A stretch of 64,000 nucleotides of DNA from Bradyrhizobium canariense. GTDB taxonomy: Bacteria > Pseudomonadota > Alphaproteobacteria > Rhizobiales > Xanthobacteraceae. Shown one piece after another: positions 53,819 through 61,942 of this stretch; position 1 is the first letter of the stretch, and each line of letters begins with the position of its first letter. The stretch covers positions 1 to 64,000 of the forward strand of contig NZ_VSST01000056.1 in assembly GCF_019402665.1 (NCBI RefSeq), in the 5' to 3' direction. Position numbers and translations under genes: made by a program. A model generated the notes under the pieces. It saw only the letters and a list, made by a program, of their open reading frames with translations, was not told the DNA's origin and did no database searches.

Positions 53819-54691
53819 CTAGAAGCGTCGGTTGACCACGAACACCGCGGCCGCGCACATCACCATGCCCGCGATCGCCAGCGCATCGAGCTTTTCTCCG
53901 AACAGCAGATAAGCCATCAGCGCCGTCACGGCTGGCACCAGATAGAACAGGCTTGCAACAGACGTGGCGGCGGCGTGGCGGATCAGCCAGTACAGCAGCC
54001 CGATCGACCCGATCGAGAGCGCCACGGCGAGCCAGGCCAGCGCGAGCATGAACTCGCGCGTCCAGTGCACCACGCGGTCCTCGAACAGGAAGGCGCCGAT
54101 CGCGAAGAAGATCGTGACGGACACGTACTGCACGAGATTGCCGGCCCGCCAGTCGATATGGTTGCAGTAGCGGCGCTGATAGAGCGTGCCGAGCGTGATG
54201 CTGATCAGCGAAACCACGGAGGCGAGCCAGCCGAGCCCGGCTTCGCCGGTCATGGGACGGCCGTGCAGGATCAGCACCACGCCGCCGAGGCCAAGCACGA
54301 GCCCCGCCCATTGCACCGGCGTCACCTTCTCCCCGAGCCAGCGGTTGGCGATGGTCGAGGTCAGGATCGGCTGAAGGCCCGGAATGAGCGCGGAGAGCCC
54401 GGCCGGAATCGAGTGCGCGATCGCGATTGCGGTGCCGCCGAGATAGAAGCCATGGACGAGAATGCCCGCGACCGCGCTGTGCGCGATGCCGATACGGTCC
54501 GGCCATTTCGGTCGGGCAACGGCGACGATGATTGCCATCAGACCGACCACGAACGCCATGCGGATGGCGAGGTAGGTCAAGGGATCGGCATTGTTGACGA
54601 CGTATTTGGTGCCGATGAAGCCCGTGCTCCAAAGCAGGACGAACAGGATCGGCGCGGCGCGGGCGGTCAGGGCTTCTTGATTGTGGTTCAT
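53819..54691 (-). CDS. DMT superfamily (EamA) transporter
   Basis: A 290-aa protein with ten hydrophobic segments in two EamA repeats: first AAPILFVLLWSTGFIGTKYV through LIPGLQPILTSTIANRWLGE, second GWLASVVSLISITLGTLYQRR through LVPAVTALMAYLLFGEKLDALAIAGM. The paired P-x-x-T/L-GE motifs at TM4/TM9 are typical. It exports or imports a small metabolite that cannot be named. The start at 54691 follows GAGGGCGGCA; 54703 is the alternative. Confidence 0.9.
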   Translation of the reverse strand: MNHNQEALTARAAPILFVLLWSTGFIGTKYVVNNADPLTYLAIRMAFVVGLMAIIVAVARPKWPDRIGIAHSAVAGILVHGFYLGGTAIAIAHSIPAGLSALIPGLQPILTSTIANRWLGEKVTPVQWAGLVLGLGGVVLILHGRPMTGEAGLGWLASVVSLISITLGTLYQRRYCNHIDWRAGNLVQYVSVTIFFAIGAFLFEDRVVHWTREFMLALAWLAVALSIGSIGLLYWLIRHAAATSVASLFYLVPAVTALMAYLLFGEKLDALAIAGMVMCAAAVFVVNRRF

Positions 54692-54792
54692 TGCCGCCCT
54701 CATTGCCCCACCGGGGGCCAATGCGGCAATGCGAATTTCGGCCAATTCCGTCCGGCGATGCTGCGCTGCGACGGACGGGACGGTTCAGCCGC

Positions 54793-55239
54793 TCACCATT
54801 CGTCCGGACAGGGATCGATGATCTTCCAGAGCTCGACACCGTTCTTGATCTTTTTCATATCGGTGGTGAGCCCGCCATTGCGGCGGATCCAGTCCTTCAC
54901 CGTGTCGGGGTAGTAGGCCATCAGGTCGGACGTCCCCTCCGCGCTGGTGACCTTGATGCCGAAGGTGAAGGCCTTGTCGTAGTAGGCTTGGTGGAAGCCG
55001 AGGCTGGCGCGCGGCGTCACGCAGATTTTGTTCATCGGCACGATGCCGAGCACCAGGGTGCAGGCCGAGTTGCAGATGCCGTCGATGATGACGCGCTCGC
55101 CCTTCTCGCGGACGCGCTTGTACTTGGCCTTGTACTCCTCGACATAGCCGCCGTGGTCGCGGGTGATGTGCAGTTCGGCGCGCGCCGGCGTGGCGGCGAC
55201 GACCGGGAGCAACAGCAGGCTCAGAAGCGTGATGCGCAT
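54793..55239 (-). CDS. Secreted ClpP-like periplasmic protein
   Basis: A 148-aa protein with signal peptide MRITLLSLLLLPVVAATPARA. The motif VIIDGICNSACTLVLGIVP holds a candidate nucleophile Ser in NSAC, followed by ICVTPRASLGFHQAYY. These two segments match the ClpP/SppA-fold family of predicted periplasmic proteins (GxCxSACT and GFH). The GFH histidine would be the catalytic partner. Whether it is a true protease is unproven. It is upstream of, and reads the same way as, the DMT transporter. Confidence 0.8.
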   Translation of the reverse strand: MRITLLSLLLLPVVAATPARAELHITRDHGGYVEEYKAKYKRVREKGERVIIDGICNSACTLVLGIVPMNKICVTPRASLGFHQAYYDKAFTFGIKVTSAEGTSDLMAYYPDTVKDWIRRNGGLTTDMKKIKNGVELWKIIDPCPDEW

Positions 55240-55528
55240 GGCGAGGTGACGGCGAAAGCCTTCAGGAATGGACCGGCCTATGGACCCCAAAAAGCCGGCA
55301 ACAGGAGTCTTGAGCTAATTCTCTTTGGTCACACTTGTGTGGGGAATTCGTTAAGCATCTCGAAAAGGCCAAAAATGGGCAGGTCTGGACCATAGAACCG
55401 GCAATTCTGTCACACCCACCCGGGAATCTGCGGGATTGGCCCCGGTTTTCGGGCGGCAGACGGGTGCTCCGGCCGCCCGAACTGGTTATAAACGGCTGAC
55501 CTATTCGTGCGGGTTCCGGAGATTCGAG

Positions 55529-55792
55529 ATGAGCAAGTTGAAGCTTGTAGCCGCGATTGCAGCCCTGTCGGCCGCAATCCTTGCCCCCGGCCTCGCAGAG
55601 GCGCGGGGACATCACCGGTACCACCGCCACTACGCGAACCCATTGCCCTACCCGATCAGCTATCTGCACAATTACGGGCCCGGCATCACGCCAGGGACGT
55701 TCGCCTTGTACGACGGCCCGTCGACCAACCATTGCTACCAGAGCGCAGCCGCCTATGTCGGCCAGGACCGCCGCCGGCACCCCTGCTTCTGA
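55529..55792 (+). CDS. Small secreted hypothetical protein
   Basis: An 87-aa protein (MSKLKLVAAIAALSAAILAPGLAEA is the signal peptide). The mature chain is His/Tyr-rich at its start (RGHHRYHRHYANPLPYP) and ends with two Cys (THCYQ-like HCYQSAAAYVGQDRRRHPCF). The histidines could bind metal; no family recognised. It is convergent with the host attachment gene. Confidence 0.75.
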   Translation: MSKLKLVAAIAALSAAILAPGLAEARGHHRYHRHYANPLPYPISYLHNYGPGITPGTFALYDGPSTNHCYQSAAAYVGQDRRRHPCF

Positions 55793-55822
55793 GGAGCGCA
55801 GGCGCGTCCTCTGCGGGGGCCG

Positions 55823-56284
55823 CTATTTGGCGGCGCCCGACAGCAGCAATTGCTTCTCGATCTCGTAGACCGGCAGTTTGACGAGGTCCTTGCCGACCTC
55901 GCCCTGGAGAGCCTTGCGCACCACGTCCGAATAATCGGCGCGGATCATCCCAAGCGCACGCGGCGAGGCCACCAGGGTCAAGGCCGAGGTCTCGCCTGAG
56001 CTAACGGCGGCATCGAGCCGTCCGGCCAGGCCGCGCAGGAAGGCGCGCTCGGCCTCGTCGTGCCAATCAGTCTGCTCTACCGAGCTGCGCGTGCTGCCGG
56101 CCGCGCCATGGAGCCTGCCCGGCGCGTCGGTCCCTTGCGCACCGGTCGAGGGATTGGGCTGTTCGTGCACCTCCCTGGTGTGGAGGTTCGGAAACATCTC
56201 GTCGCCGAGGTTTTCCAGAATGAGCGCCTTGCGCCCGTCGCACACGACCAGCCAGTCACCCTTGTCGATTCTCATTTTGTCCAT
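55823..56284 (-). CDS. Host attachment protein family (baeRF-like fold)
   Basis: A 153-aa protein from the ATG at 56284, with GGAG 8 nt upstream. It opens DKGDWLVVCDGRKALILEN, the characteristic Host_attach start, then EHxxPxxxQGTDxPGR-like sequence (EQPNPSTGAQGTDAPGRLHG) and FLRGLAGRLDAAVSSGE ... LVASPRALGMIR. The family is named after Agrobacterium AtsE, but its members are broadly spread with an eRF1-like fold, so attachment is not implied. Confidence 0.88.
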   Translation of the reverse strand: MDKMRIDKGDWLVVCDGRKALILENLGDEMFPNLHTREVHEQPNPSTGAQGTDAPGRLHGAAGSTRSSVEQTDWHDEAERAFLRGLAGRLDAAVSSGETSALTLVASPRALGMIRADYSDVVRKALQGEVGKDLVKLPVYEIEKQLLLSGAAK

Positions 56285-56596
56285 TGCACAGCTCCAAAGC
56301 GACCTCGCGAGCCGGCTCTTCGAAATGCTCGAAAGGCTGGCCACGACGCCAAGCTTAGGGGCGAAGCTGCACAGTTGGATTGCGCGGGATCAAGGATGGC
56401 GGCGATTTCCCGCGGAGCGCAACGCAAGCGCAGCATTGGTCAAGAGCACGAACCTGGGATAGTCTGGCGGAGCTAAAGGTCAGGCCTGCGGCGGGCTGGC
56501 TGAAGACCTGTTCATCAGCATTACATTTCGCTCCCGCCACAATTTGATCAGAACAAACTTCGATATCCCTGTATTGCGTAAGCGGAGAAAGACATC
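56285..56596. other. Intergenic region with divergent promoters
   Basis: 312 bp between the host-attachment-type gene (-) and the small secreted gene (+). It must hold both promoters. I find no clear consensus pair, palindrome or small gene in it. Confidence 0.5.
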
Positions 56597-56872
56597 ATGA
56601 AGCTTAGAATTGGCCTCGTCGCCGCGTCCCTGTTGGGTGCGTTGGCCGCATCGCCGGCGGCGTCTGCCATGCCCATCGCGCCAGCTCCTGCGACGCCGCG
56701 GGTCTCGGACGTCGAGCAGGTCCGCATGGTCTGTGACGCCTGGGGACGTTGTTTCTGGCGCCCGAACTACTATGGATACTACGGTGCCCCGGCCCCCTAT
56801 TACGGTCCCCGATATGCGCCGCGCTATTATGGTGGCCCGCGCTACTACGGACCACGTTATCGCCGCTGGTGA
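56597..56872 (+). CDS. Small secreted Tyr/Pro/Gly-rich protein
   Basis: A 91-aa protein starting MKLRIGLVAASLLGALAASPAASA, a signal peptide. After CDAWGRCFWRPNYYGYYG comes a repetitive tail of YYGP, RYAPRYYGG and PRYYGPRYRRW. The CxxxGRCxxR opening with an aromatic repeat tail recurs in many rhizobial small secreted proteins of unknown function. A terminator follows. Confidence 0.8.
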   Translation: MKLRIGLVAASLLGALAASPAASAMPIAPAPATPRVSDVEQVRMVCDAWGRCFWRPNYYGYYGAPAPYYGPRYAPRYYGGPRYYGPRYRRW

Positions 56873-56877
56873 TTCTA

Positions 56878-56899
56878 AAGGGGCCCTCCGGGGCCCCTT
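56878..56899 (+). terminator. Intrinsic terminator
   Basis: AAGGGGCCC (56878-56886), loop TCCG, GGGCCCCTT (56891-56899), followed within a few bases by CGCTTTT. Confidence 0.85.
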
Positions 56900-56990
56900 C
56901 GCTTTTGCGAGATCAAGGATGTTGGTCTGGAGTCATTCCAAAACTGATCTAGATCAAAGACGAAATCCGCCACGCCATCATCCTCCGACG

Positions 56991-57164
56991 ATGGTCGATT
57001 TGATCGTTTTTCGATGTCCCCAGACGGGCATGAATGTGCAGACACATCTTGAGAAGCAACAGAGACAGGAGGCACAGAGCTTTGCCTCCTTTGCCTGTCC
57101 CGCCTGCACGCGGCTGCATTTCATCGACCTCGCCTCCGGCCAGCCGATGACGCGAGACCGTTGA
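56991..57164 (+). CDS. Small zinc-ribbon-like protein
   Basis: A 57-aa protein from the ATG at 56991 (MVDLIVFRCPQTGMNVQTHL). It has FRCPQTG and FACPACTRLHFID, giving three Cys (CP, CPAC) and a His as potential zinc ligands, but the first Cys has no partner. No family name is known to me; similar small proteins are frequent in Bradyrhizobium. Confidence 0.65.
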   Translation: MVDLIVFRCPQTGMNVQTHLEKQQRQEAQSFASFACPACTRLHFIDLASGQPMTRDR

Positions 57165-57288
57165 CGACGACATCGATCCGCCGGGCTGCATGCCATGATG
57201 TCCGCAATACTACGGCCCGGAATCCGGTTTACTGAAACGCGATGTTTCGCCATTGATGGCGATGTTCTGACGTTCATTTGATTATCAT

Positions 57289-58275
57289 ATGCGGCAGCCG
57301 GCCACACGCATGTTGTTCGACGCCCTCGCCCCATCATCCGCGCTTCGATTGATCGGCTTTGCCGACGTCGATGCGTTTCGGCCGATCGAGTCGATGGAGG
57401 ATGCGAGAAGCATTCCGCTCGACGTCCGGAATTTCGCGGCGGCTCGCGCTGTCGTCTCCCTGCCCGGCTGCCGCATCGTCATGATGCGCTCGTTCGCGCG
57501 CATCCTCGACGGCGCCTATCGGATGCCCGGGGGGATGGTGATCCTGCCCATGACGGACGACCTTCAGGTCAATTCCAAGGGCATGGATCTGGACGCGCGT
57601 TTCTTCATCGCGCTCCGCGGCAGCGATGAATGCCATTTCGTCGAGCGTCGGACCAATCATCATGCGATGATCATCTTCTCACCCGGCCTGAGTGACCGGG
57701 GCTGGTTCGATCAGGCGGACGATTTGCGGGCCCACGGCGCGAACCGCCCCGCTTTGCTCCACGCACGGCAGCTCCTTCTCGACATTCTGCGAACCGCGTC
57801 GGTGCAGCCGGCCTTGTTCGAAACGACTGAGGTCGCCGCCCATCTCCAGGAAGGCTTGCTGCTCGCGCTCGACGATCTGTTTCGCATCGATCCACTCTCA
57901 GACCGGAGTGCCTCCGTCCAGGGCGAGCGGTCGATCAAACTCGTGCAGCGGATCGACGATTACGTCGCTGCACATCAGACTGCTCCGATCTATACCGCCG
58001 ATCTCGCCGGCGAGTTTGGCGTCTCGATCCGGACGCTCGGCGGCGCCGTCAGCAAGGTGTGTGGCATGAGCCTGCACCAGTACATTCGCCTGAAAAAATT
58101 GTGGGCGACGCGGTCTCGCCTTCTCAAGGGCGGCGGCGCCACCGTCGCCACATGCGCGCGCGCCCAGGGCTTTCACCATTTGGGCGAGTTTTCCGCAGCT
58201 TACCGCGCGATCTTCCACGAAGCGCCGTCCGACACGCTGGCACGAGGCCGGCAAGCGGGTCCGACGGCAGGCTGA
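57289..58275 (+). CDS. AraC family transcriptional regulator
   Basis: A 328-aa protein. The C-terminal AraC-type double HTH is at ~225-315 (RIDDYVAAHQTAPIYTADLA then GEFGVSIRTLGGAVSKVCGM and the second helix AQGFHHLGEFSAAYRAIFHEAPSDTL). The N-terminal effector domain is unlike the classic cupin and is not recognised. It is the last gene before the tRNA-Arg fragment, so it belongs to the core chromosome side of the boundary. Confidence 0.88.
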   Translation: MRQPATRMLFDALAPSSALRLIGFADVDAFRPIESMEDARSIPLDVRNFAAARAVVSLPGCRIVMMRSFARILDGAYRMPGGMVILPMTDDLQVNSKGMDLDARFFIALRGSDECHFVERRTNHHAMIIFSPGLSDRGWFDQADDLRAHGANRPALLHARQLLLDILRTASVQPALFETTEVAAHLQEGLLLALDDLFRIDPLSDRSASVQGERSIKLVQRIDDYVAAHQTAPIYTADLAGEFGVSIRTLGGAVSKVCGMSLHQYIRLKKLWATRSRLLKGGGATVATCARAQGFHHLGEFSAAYRAIFHEAPSDTLARGRQAGPTAG

Positions 58276-58334
58276 CGGGCCAGGCCGCTGCGACGGTCGT
58301 TGTTGTCAACGCCTCTTCGGAACATATCCGGAAT

Positions 58335-58383
58335 TGGCGCGCTCGGAGAGATTCGAACTCCCGACCCTCGGAATCGAAATCCG
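58335..58383 (-). other. tRNA-Arg(TCG) 3' fragment: candidate attachment site
   Basis: The reverse strand from 58383 to 58335 reads CGGATTTCGATTCCGAGGGT onward to the CCA end. It contains the anticodon loop with TCG, the T-arm GGGAGTTCGAATCTCTC, the acceptor 3' strand CGAGCGC, the discriminator G and CCA. The D-arm and the 5' acceptor half are absent: upstream sequence does not form a tRNA. This is the duplicated 3' half left at one end when an element integrates into a tRNA gene. On this strand orientation the element lies to the right. Confidence 0.75.
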
Positions 58384-58491
58384 CACAGCGCCTGAGCAAG
58401 ATCAACGCGCGTTCTGAACTTTCCCGATCCGTTCACTCATTGACGGCATTGGAGAATTTCGTGCGTTCAGAATGCAATGGTGGAGAAATCG

Positions 58492-58827
58492 ATGGCTGAA
58501 ATTCGGTTGGACGCCGCTCGCATCGAGCGGATTGTGTCGCAGATGTTGCGAGAAGACGCGAAGCTACTTCCAGCGAAGGCGAATGAACTGGCGGCCAAGA
58601 TTTGCACCCGGCTCAATGCCTCCATGGCAACGCCGACACAACCCCATCTAAGCGGCTACCGCATTATCCCGAGCTATCCACCATTCTACGGGGACTTCCA
58701 ACAAGCTCTGTCTAAAAAGATTGCGGACGTAAACGGTAGAGTAGCTAGGGAGCTTTGGGACCTCGTTTACGAACGCGGGCACGATCTGCCGCCGGCTATT
58801 GCGGATACGCCGACTTGGCTAAGATGA
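58492..58827 (+). CDS. Hypothetical protein in the island
   Basis: A 111-aa protein from the ATG at 58492, with GGTGGAG upstream (an ATG at 58477 is in frame). It is mostly helical and charged (LDAARIERIVSQMLREDAKLLP; LSKKIADVNGRVARELWDLVYE). I do not recognise a family. It is the first island gene to the right of the tRNA fragment. Confidence 0.65.
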   Translation: MAEIRLDAARIERIVSQMLREDAKLLPAKANELAAKICTRLNASMATPTQPHLSGYRIIPSYPPFYGDFQQALSKKIADVNGRVARELWDLVYERGHDLPPAIADTPTWLR

Positions 58828-58841
58828 GTCCAGTTCGTCTG

Positions 58842-59276
58842 TTAGCTTGGAATCAGGATGTTAAGGGAGCCGCAGACAATCTCTTTATCGTCAATCGTTG
58901 CATAGACGGCCATTAAGCCCGGCTTTCGAAATTGCAGTGGCGAAATCACAGATTTGAAGAGTAGCCCAGCAGCCGGCGTACCGTGAGCCGCGCTCTCGGC
59001 ATAGGCCTTCTCGATTAGCTCGGAGCCAACTTCGCCAAGCGACACATCGTCAGCGCCCGGAATGGTCACACGGGCGCTCACTGCGGAGCGTGGCTTGCTG
59101 GAAGTATCTAAGTTTATGCGCAGATAAATTCCCATTTTGGGAAAAAAGATCGCCTCAGTGTGCGCTGGGGCACCGCTGAGGTTTATGTTGTCCGGCATGA
59201 CCCCTACGAGGGTATGAGTGCCGGTCGCTTCCTCGCGAATGTCCTCGCAGAACACGGCCATGCAATTGTGAGCCAT
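58842..59276 (-). CDS. Hypothetical protein, DUF6941-like, third gene of the HigBA-like operon
   Basis: A 144-aa protein. VFCEDIREEATGTHTLVGVMPDNI at the N-terminus resembles what I remember of DUF6941 (low confidence), and the rest is beta-rich (IYLRINLDTSSKPR; GLMAVYATIDDKEIVCGSLNI). Its ATG overlaps the stop of the antitoxin-like gene (TAATG), so it is translated with it. It may be a third component of the toxin-antitoxin unit. Confidence 0.7.
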   Translation of the reverse strand: MAHNCMAVFCEDIREEATGTHTLVGVMPDNINLSGAPAHTEAIFFPKMGIYLRINLDTSSKPRSAVSARVTIPGADDVSLGEVGSELIEKAYAESAAHGTPAAGLLFKSVISPLQFRKPGLMAVYATIDDKEIVCGSLNILIPS

Positions 59277-59641
59277 TAAGCTGCCTTTAGCGTGACGGTC
59301 GCGTTGGTGGTAGAGATGCTCGTCTTTACAGACTGACGCGTCAGCTCAGTAGCAACGTGCTGGTTTTCTCCCGCCGGAATTTTCCGTGCTTCAAAGTGCG
59401 GCTCCCAGCCGATCGCCCACAAAAGCTCAGCAATGCGCCGCGCACTCAAGTTCTCCAAACCCTGCACCTGACGATTTATAACAGCTCGGCTGGTGCCGAT
59501 CTTTTCCGCGAGAGCTTGCTGCGTGATCTTGCGCGATTTCTTCTCCGCAATAAGGGCGCGACGAATTTCACTCGCCACCTTTGCCATGAACTGAGAACCA
59601 ACCTGCGATTTCTCATCAATTTCTAACTCAAACAAGCTCAT
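59276..59641 (-). CDS. XRE-type HTH protein, antitoxin-like
   Basis: A 121-aa protein from the ATG at 59641. The HTH is KKSRKITQQALAEKIGTSRAVINRQVQG, typical of HigA-type antitoxins, followed by a basic to polar C-terminus. Its 5' end overlaps the 3' end of the upstream gene by 14 bp, the usual coupling in toxin-antitoxin pairs. It should repress its own operon. Confidence 0.82.
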   Translation of the reverse strand: MSLFELEIDEKSQVGSQFMAKVASEIRRALIAEKKSRKITQQALAEKIGTSRAVINRQVQGLENLSARRIAELLWAIGWEPHFEARKIPAGENQHVATELTRQSVKTSISTTNATVTLKAA

Positions 59642-60272
59642 CGAAATCACCCTCCGCGAATTTCTTACCGTCCAGCGGCAACGCATCTCGCGCTTTCACC
59701 ACTTCGTTCCGGTCGTCGGCATAATTTTTGGTTTTCGTCGGTTCTTTATAGTCGTCGGCGTAGCCCCCCCGGACAGCCACGAACACTTTCGGTTTATACA
59801 TCCAGCCAAAGATACGAAGGTCGGCAGTCTTCATCTCCCATACGTTTTCGGCACGGGGCTCCATATCGTGAAACATCCTGTCGTAAACGATAGGGTCGCC
59901 TGACATCCACTGTCGGAGACGCTCCACCAGTTGTTCGTGAGGTGTGAAGTCGCTCGCAACTCTTCCCGTGACCATTTGACGAACTGATTTCATCCATGCC
60001 ACGCACTCTGGATAAGCGTAGATTTTTCGCTCATGGAACTGCCCCCTAGGCAGGGAGAGAACCACTTGCGCCAGCGACTTCTCAGCAACCAACTTATCGA
60101 GAGTACTCATTTGGGTCAACATTTTTGTTGATTTAAAGGTCACTATTTCGTAAGGCGCAACTTCTGATTCGATTCGTTCTAAACGACTCAACCTATCCTT
60201 GCGGGCGGATTGGGGAAAGTCCGATTGACGTAGACCAACAGCTAGGACGTGACCGGTAGCTTTACCCCACAC
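59628..60272 (-). CDS. HigB/RelE-like toxin candidate with N-terminal extension
   Basis: A 214-aa protein; the true start may be an ATG at 60122 or 60110. The C-terminal ~90 residues (ENVWEMKTADLRIFGWMYKPKVFVAVRGGYADDYK ... Y..RNEVVKARDALPLDGKKFAEGDFDELV) match the core of HigB/Gp49-like toxins, ribosome-dependent mRNA endonucleases: WELK, DLRIFGxM, FIAV and the terminal helix. The N-terminal part is not part of that fold. The gene order toxin then antitoxin fits HigBA. Confidence 0.75.
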   Translation of the reverse strand: MWGKATGHVLAVGLRQSDFPQSARKDRLSRLERIESEVAPYEIVTFKSTKMLTQMSTLDKLVAEKSLAQVVLSLPRGQFHERKIYAYPECVAWMKSVRQMVTGRVASDFTPHEQLVERLRQWMSGDPIVYDRMFHDMEPRAENVWEMKTADLRIFGWMYKPKVFVAVRGGYADDYKEPTKTKNYADDRNEVVKARDALPLDGKKFAEGDFDELV

Positions 60273-60315
60273 TTAGCGGCTTGCTTCCAGCCCCTCACCA
60301 CGGAATCAATCCGGG

Positions 60316-60741
60316 ATGAGCACCAAGTCGCGAGAGGTCATTTGGGGCGGCCGGATCATTGGCGCGAAGATCCGCGCACAGGGAGCCCGCGAGCGTGCCC
60401 AGAAGGCCATTCGGGAAGCCGATCGGGCGGAGGCCGAAGCCTGGTCTGTCCGCATGGAAGGTTACGGCGGCCCTGCCCAGCCCTCGCCGACGATCGGCCA
60501 ATGCATCAACGGCGGACTAGCTTGGCTGGAGGTCGAGTGCGCCCGCTGTAAGACGCGCGCCAGCCTCCCGCTGGATGCGATCCGCCGGCCTAAGCACACG
60601 CCGCTCTGGAAGCTGGAAGCATCGCTTAGATGCCGGTCCTGCCGGACCCCGCGCTACGCGCCCCCTGCCCGCATGATCAAGCTCACCGAGACAAGGCAGA
60701 TAACCGCCTATAAGTGGGTTCACCCCACCGAGGAGCGTTAG
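60316..60741 (+). CDS. Zinc-finger-like hypothetical protein
   Basis: A 141-aa protein starting MSTKSREVIWGGRIIGAKIRA. Two cysteine pairs 33 residues apart (ECARCKTR and LRCRSCRT) surround a Pro- and Arg-rich stretch, forming a likely zinc site. The N-terminal helix is Arg/Ala/Glu-rich (RERAQKAIREADRAEAEAW). Similar proteins recur in Bradyrhizobium accessory DNA, without a function. Confidence 0.75.
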   Translation: MSTKSREVIWGGRIIGAKIRAQGARERAQKAIREADRAEAEAWSVRMEGYGGPAQPSPTIGQCINGGLAWLEVECARCKTRASLPLDAIRRPKHTPLWKLEASLRCRSCRTPRYAPPARMIKLTETRQITAYKWVHPTEER

Positions 60742-60749
60742 AGCGACTA

Positions 60750-61021
60750 ATGACCAAATTTGCGGCTGAACGCCCTATGCTGATCCCGAAGCCGCCGCTC
60801 GCCAGCTCGTCCAGCTCGCCGCCAGCATCGAGCCGGTCCAGGACGGGCGCATCCACATTGAGAAGATTAACGCGCCTTTCCTTTTTTCGCTCGGCGGCAA
60901 GGGCAGCGAGTTCGGGGCCGGCCTCAAATACGCAATCGAGAATGGCTGGATCGAGCTACACGAAAGCGGGACGTATGTGCGTCTGCTGACGCCGGGCGAG
61001 GACTTGCTGGCGAAGGCATGA
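60750..61021 (+). pseudogene. Small hypothetical protein, frameshifted
   Basis: The ATG at 60750 opens MTKFAAERP. After that the original frame continues only as low-complexity Ser/Pro, while the frame shifted by one base reads ADPEAAARQLVQLAASIEP then IHIEKINAPFLFSLGGKGS and ELHESGTYVRLLTPGEDLLAKA, and stops at 61021. This is a Bradyrhizobium small protein that I remember as starting MTKFAxERPYADPEAAAR. A single C missing from the CCC at 60773-60775 explains the break. The stop overlaps the next start (ATGA). Confidence 0.8.
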
Positions 61022-61305
61022 CCTGGTCCGCCAAGTTTGACGAACCGATCGCGCTGCCAGACCGCAAGCTTCTGACATTGCTTGATGCAGGCGAGTACAT
61101 TTCTGCTCTGCCAAAGCAAGAGCACAGTGCGCCGGAATGGCAAGCCGCGATGGAGGCATTGATCCTGGTGGCCGAACGTGGTGGCCCGACAATGTTTGCC
61201 CGTATCGGCATCATGCGCGCGTTGAATCGGCACCACGTCCCGGAGTTCAATCCGAAGGGAAAGGAACCGCATTGGGGCCGGCGCAAGCTGAAGAGGGATC
61301 AATGA
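61018..61305 (+). CDS. Small conserved hypothetical protein
   Basis: A 95-aa protein, intact. The start overlaps the previous gene by 4 bp (ATGA). MTWSAKFDEPIALPDRKLLTLLDAGEYI and AALILVAERGGPTMFARIGIMRALNRHHV match a small protein widespread in Bradyrhizobium accessory regions, with no function. It appears to belong to a chain of three 4-bp-overlapping genes, 60750-61484. Confidence 0.78.
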   Translation: MTWSAKFDEPIALPDRKLLTLLDAGEYISALPKQEHSAPEWQAAMEALILVAERGGPTMFARIGIMRALNRHHVPEFNPKGKEPHWGRRKLKRDQ

Positions 61306-61484
61306 CCGTCCTCGTCTACGTGAACAGAAACAGGTCGCTGATGTCGACACATCGAGATCTTCGCCCCCGTCGAGACCGCAGAAAACGGATCGAGGAGAAC
61401 GACCGCGAAGGCGTGATCTTTGATATGAAGCTATGGAATAAAAGAGGCCGCCCAGTTGGCGGCCTCGAAGGCTACACTTACTAG
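61302..61484 (+). pseudogene. Small hypothetical protein with three single-base deletions
   Basis: The ATG at 61302 opens MTVLVYVN. The downstream homologous text is spread over three frames: KQVADVD, then HIEIFAPVETAEN, then IEENDREGVIFDMKL, with breaks at about 61326, 61348 and 61387. Each is explained by one lost base; the final frame returns to the first, so the annotated length looks normal (60 aa) although its middle is scrambled. I remember the family as MTVLVYVN-KQV-DVDH-FA-ETAE-W-EENDPEGVAFEY. Confidence 0.75.
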
Positions 61485-61486
61485 TT

Positions 61487-61717
61487 CTAATTCGTTTTCT
61501 TCTTTTCTTCTTCCTTTTTCTTTGCTTCCTCGGCTTGTTTTTTTTCGTTAGCTTCCTTCATTTTTTTGGCGTCGGCTTCTTCCTTCTGCTTTTGCTGCTC
61601 GGCTTTAGCCTTTGCCAGCTCCATCTCTTGAGCGGCGTTCATTTGAGCAATCGAAGGTGATGCTTGAACTATCGTCAGTGCGATAACGCCGAATAAAATT
61701 GCAATCAAAGACTTCAT
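61487..61717 (-). CDS. Small secreted Lys/Glu-rich protein
   Basis: A 76-aa protein from the ATG at 61717. The signal peptide is MKSLIAILFGVIALTIVQASPSIAQ. The mature 50 residues are nearly all Lys, Glu and Ala with the heptad spacing of a single coiled coil (AKAKAEQQKQKEEADAKKMKE), ending KKKEEEKKKTN. Unknown function; periplasmic localisation is predicted. Confidence 0.7.
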   Translation of the reverse strand: MKSLIAILFGVIALTIVQASPSIAQMNAAQEMELAKAKAEQQKQKEEADAKKMKEANEKKQAEEAKKKEEEKKKTN

Positions 61718-61942
61718 AGCTGGTACTCCCTCTAACGGGCCCCACGCACATAGACTAACGCACTGGTTGTGCATTTCCCACCAAGCTGTCCTAGCCAGAC
61801 CGCGACAAATTGGACATCAACTCAGGACATGAATGCTAAATAGGGACAGCGCCGCTGCCGTAAAGAACCGCTGATCGATGAGCACGAAATGGAAATGGCC
61901 CGCGCGTGAACCGGCGTGTTTCGTGCGGCGGCTTGAAGGGCC

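Noticed and set aside
58335..58410. A complete tRNA-Arg gene
   Set aside because: The sequence 5' of the anticodon stem does not form a D-arm or an acceptor partner, so only the 3' part is a tRNA.
58059..58499. Open frame containing RRDSNSRPSESKS
   Set aside because: This peptide is the translation of the tRNA-Arg fragment on the other strand, a well-known artefact.
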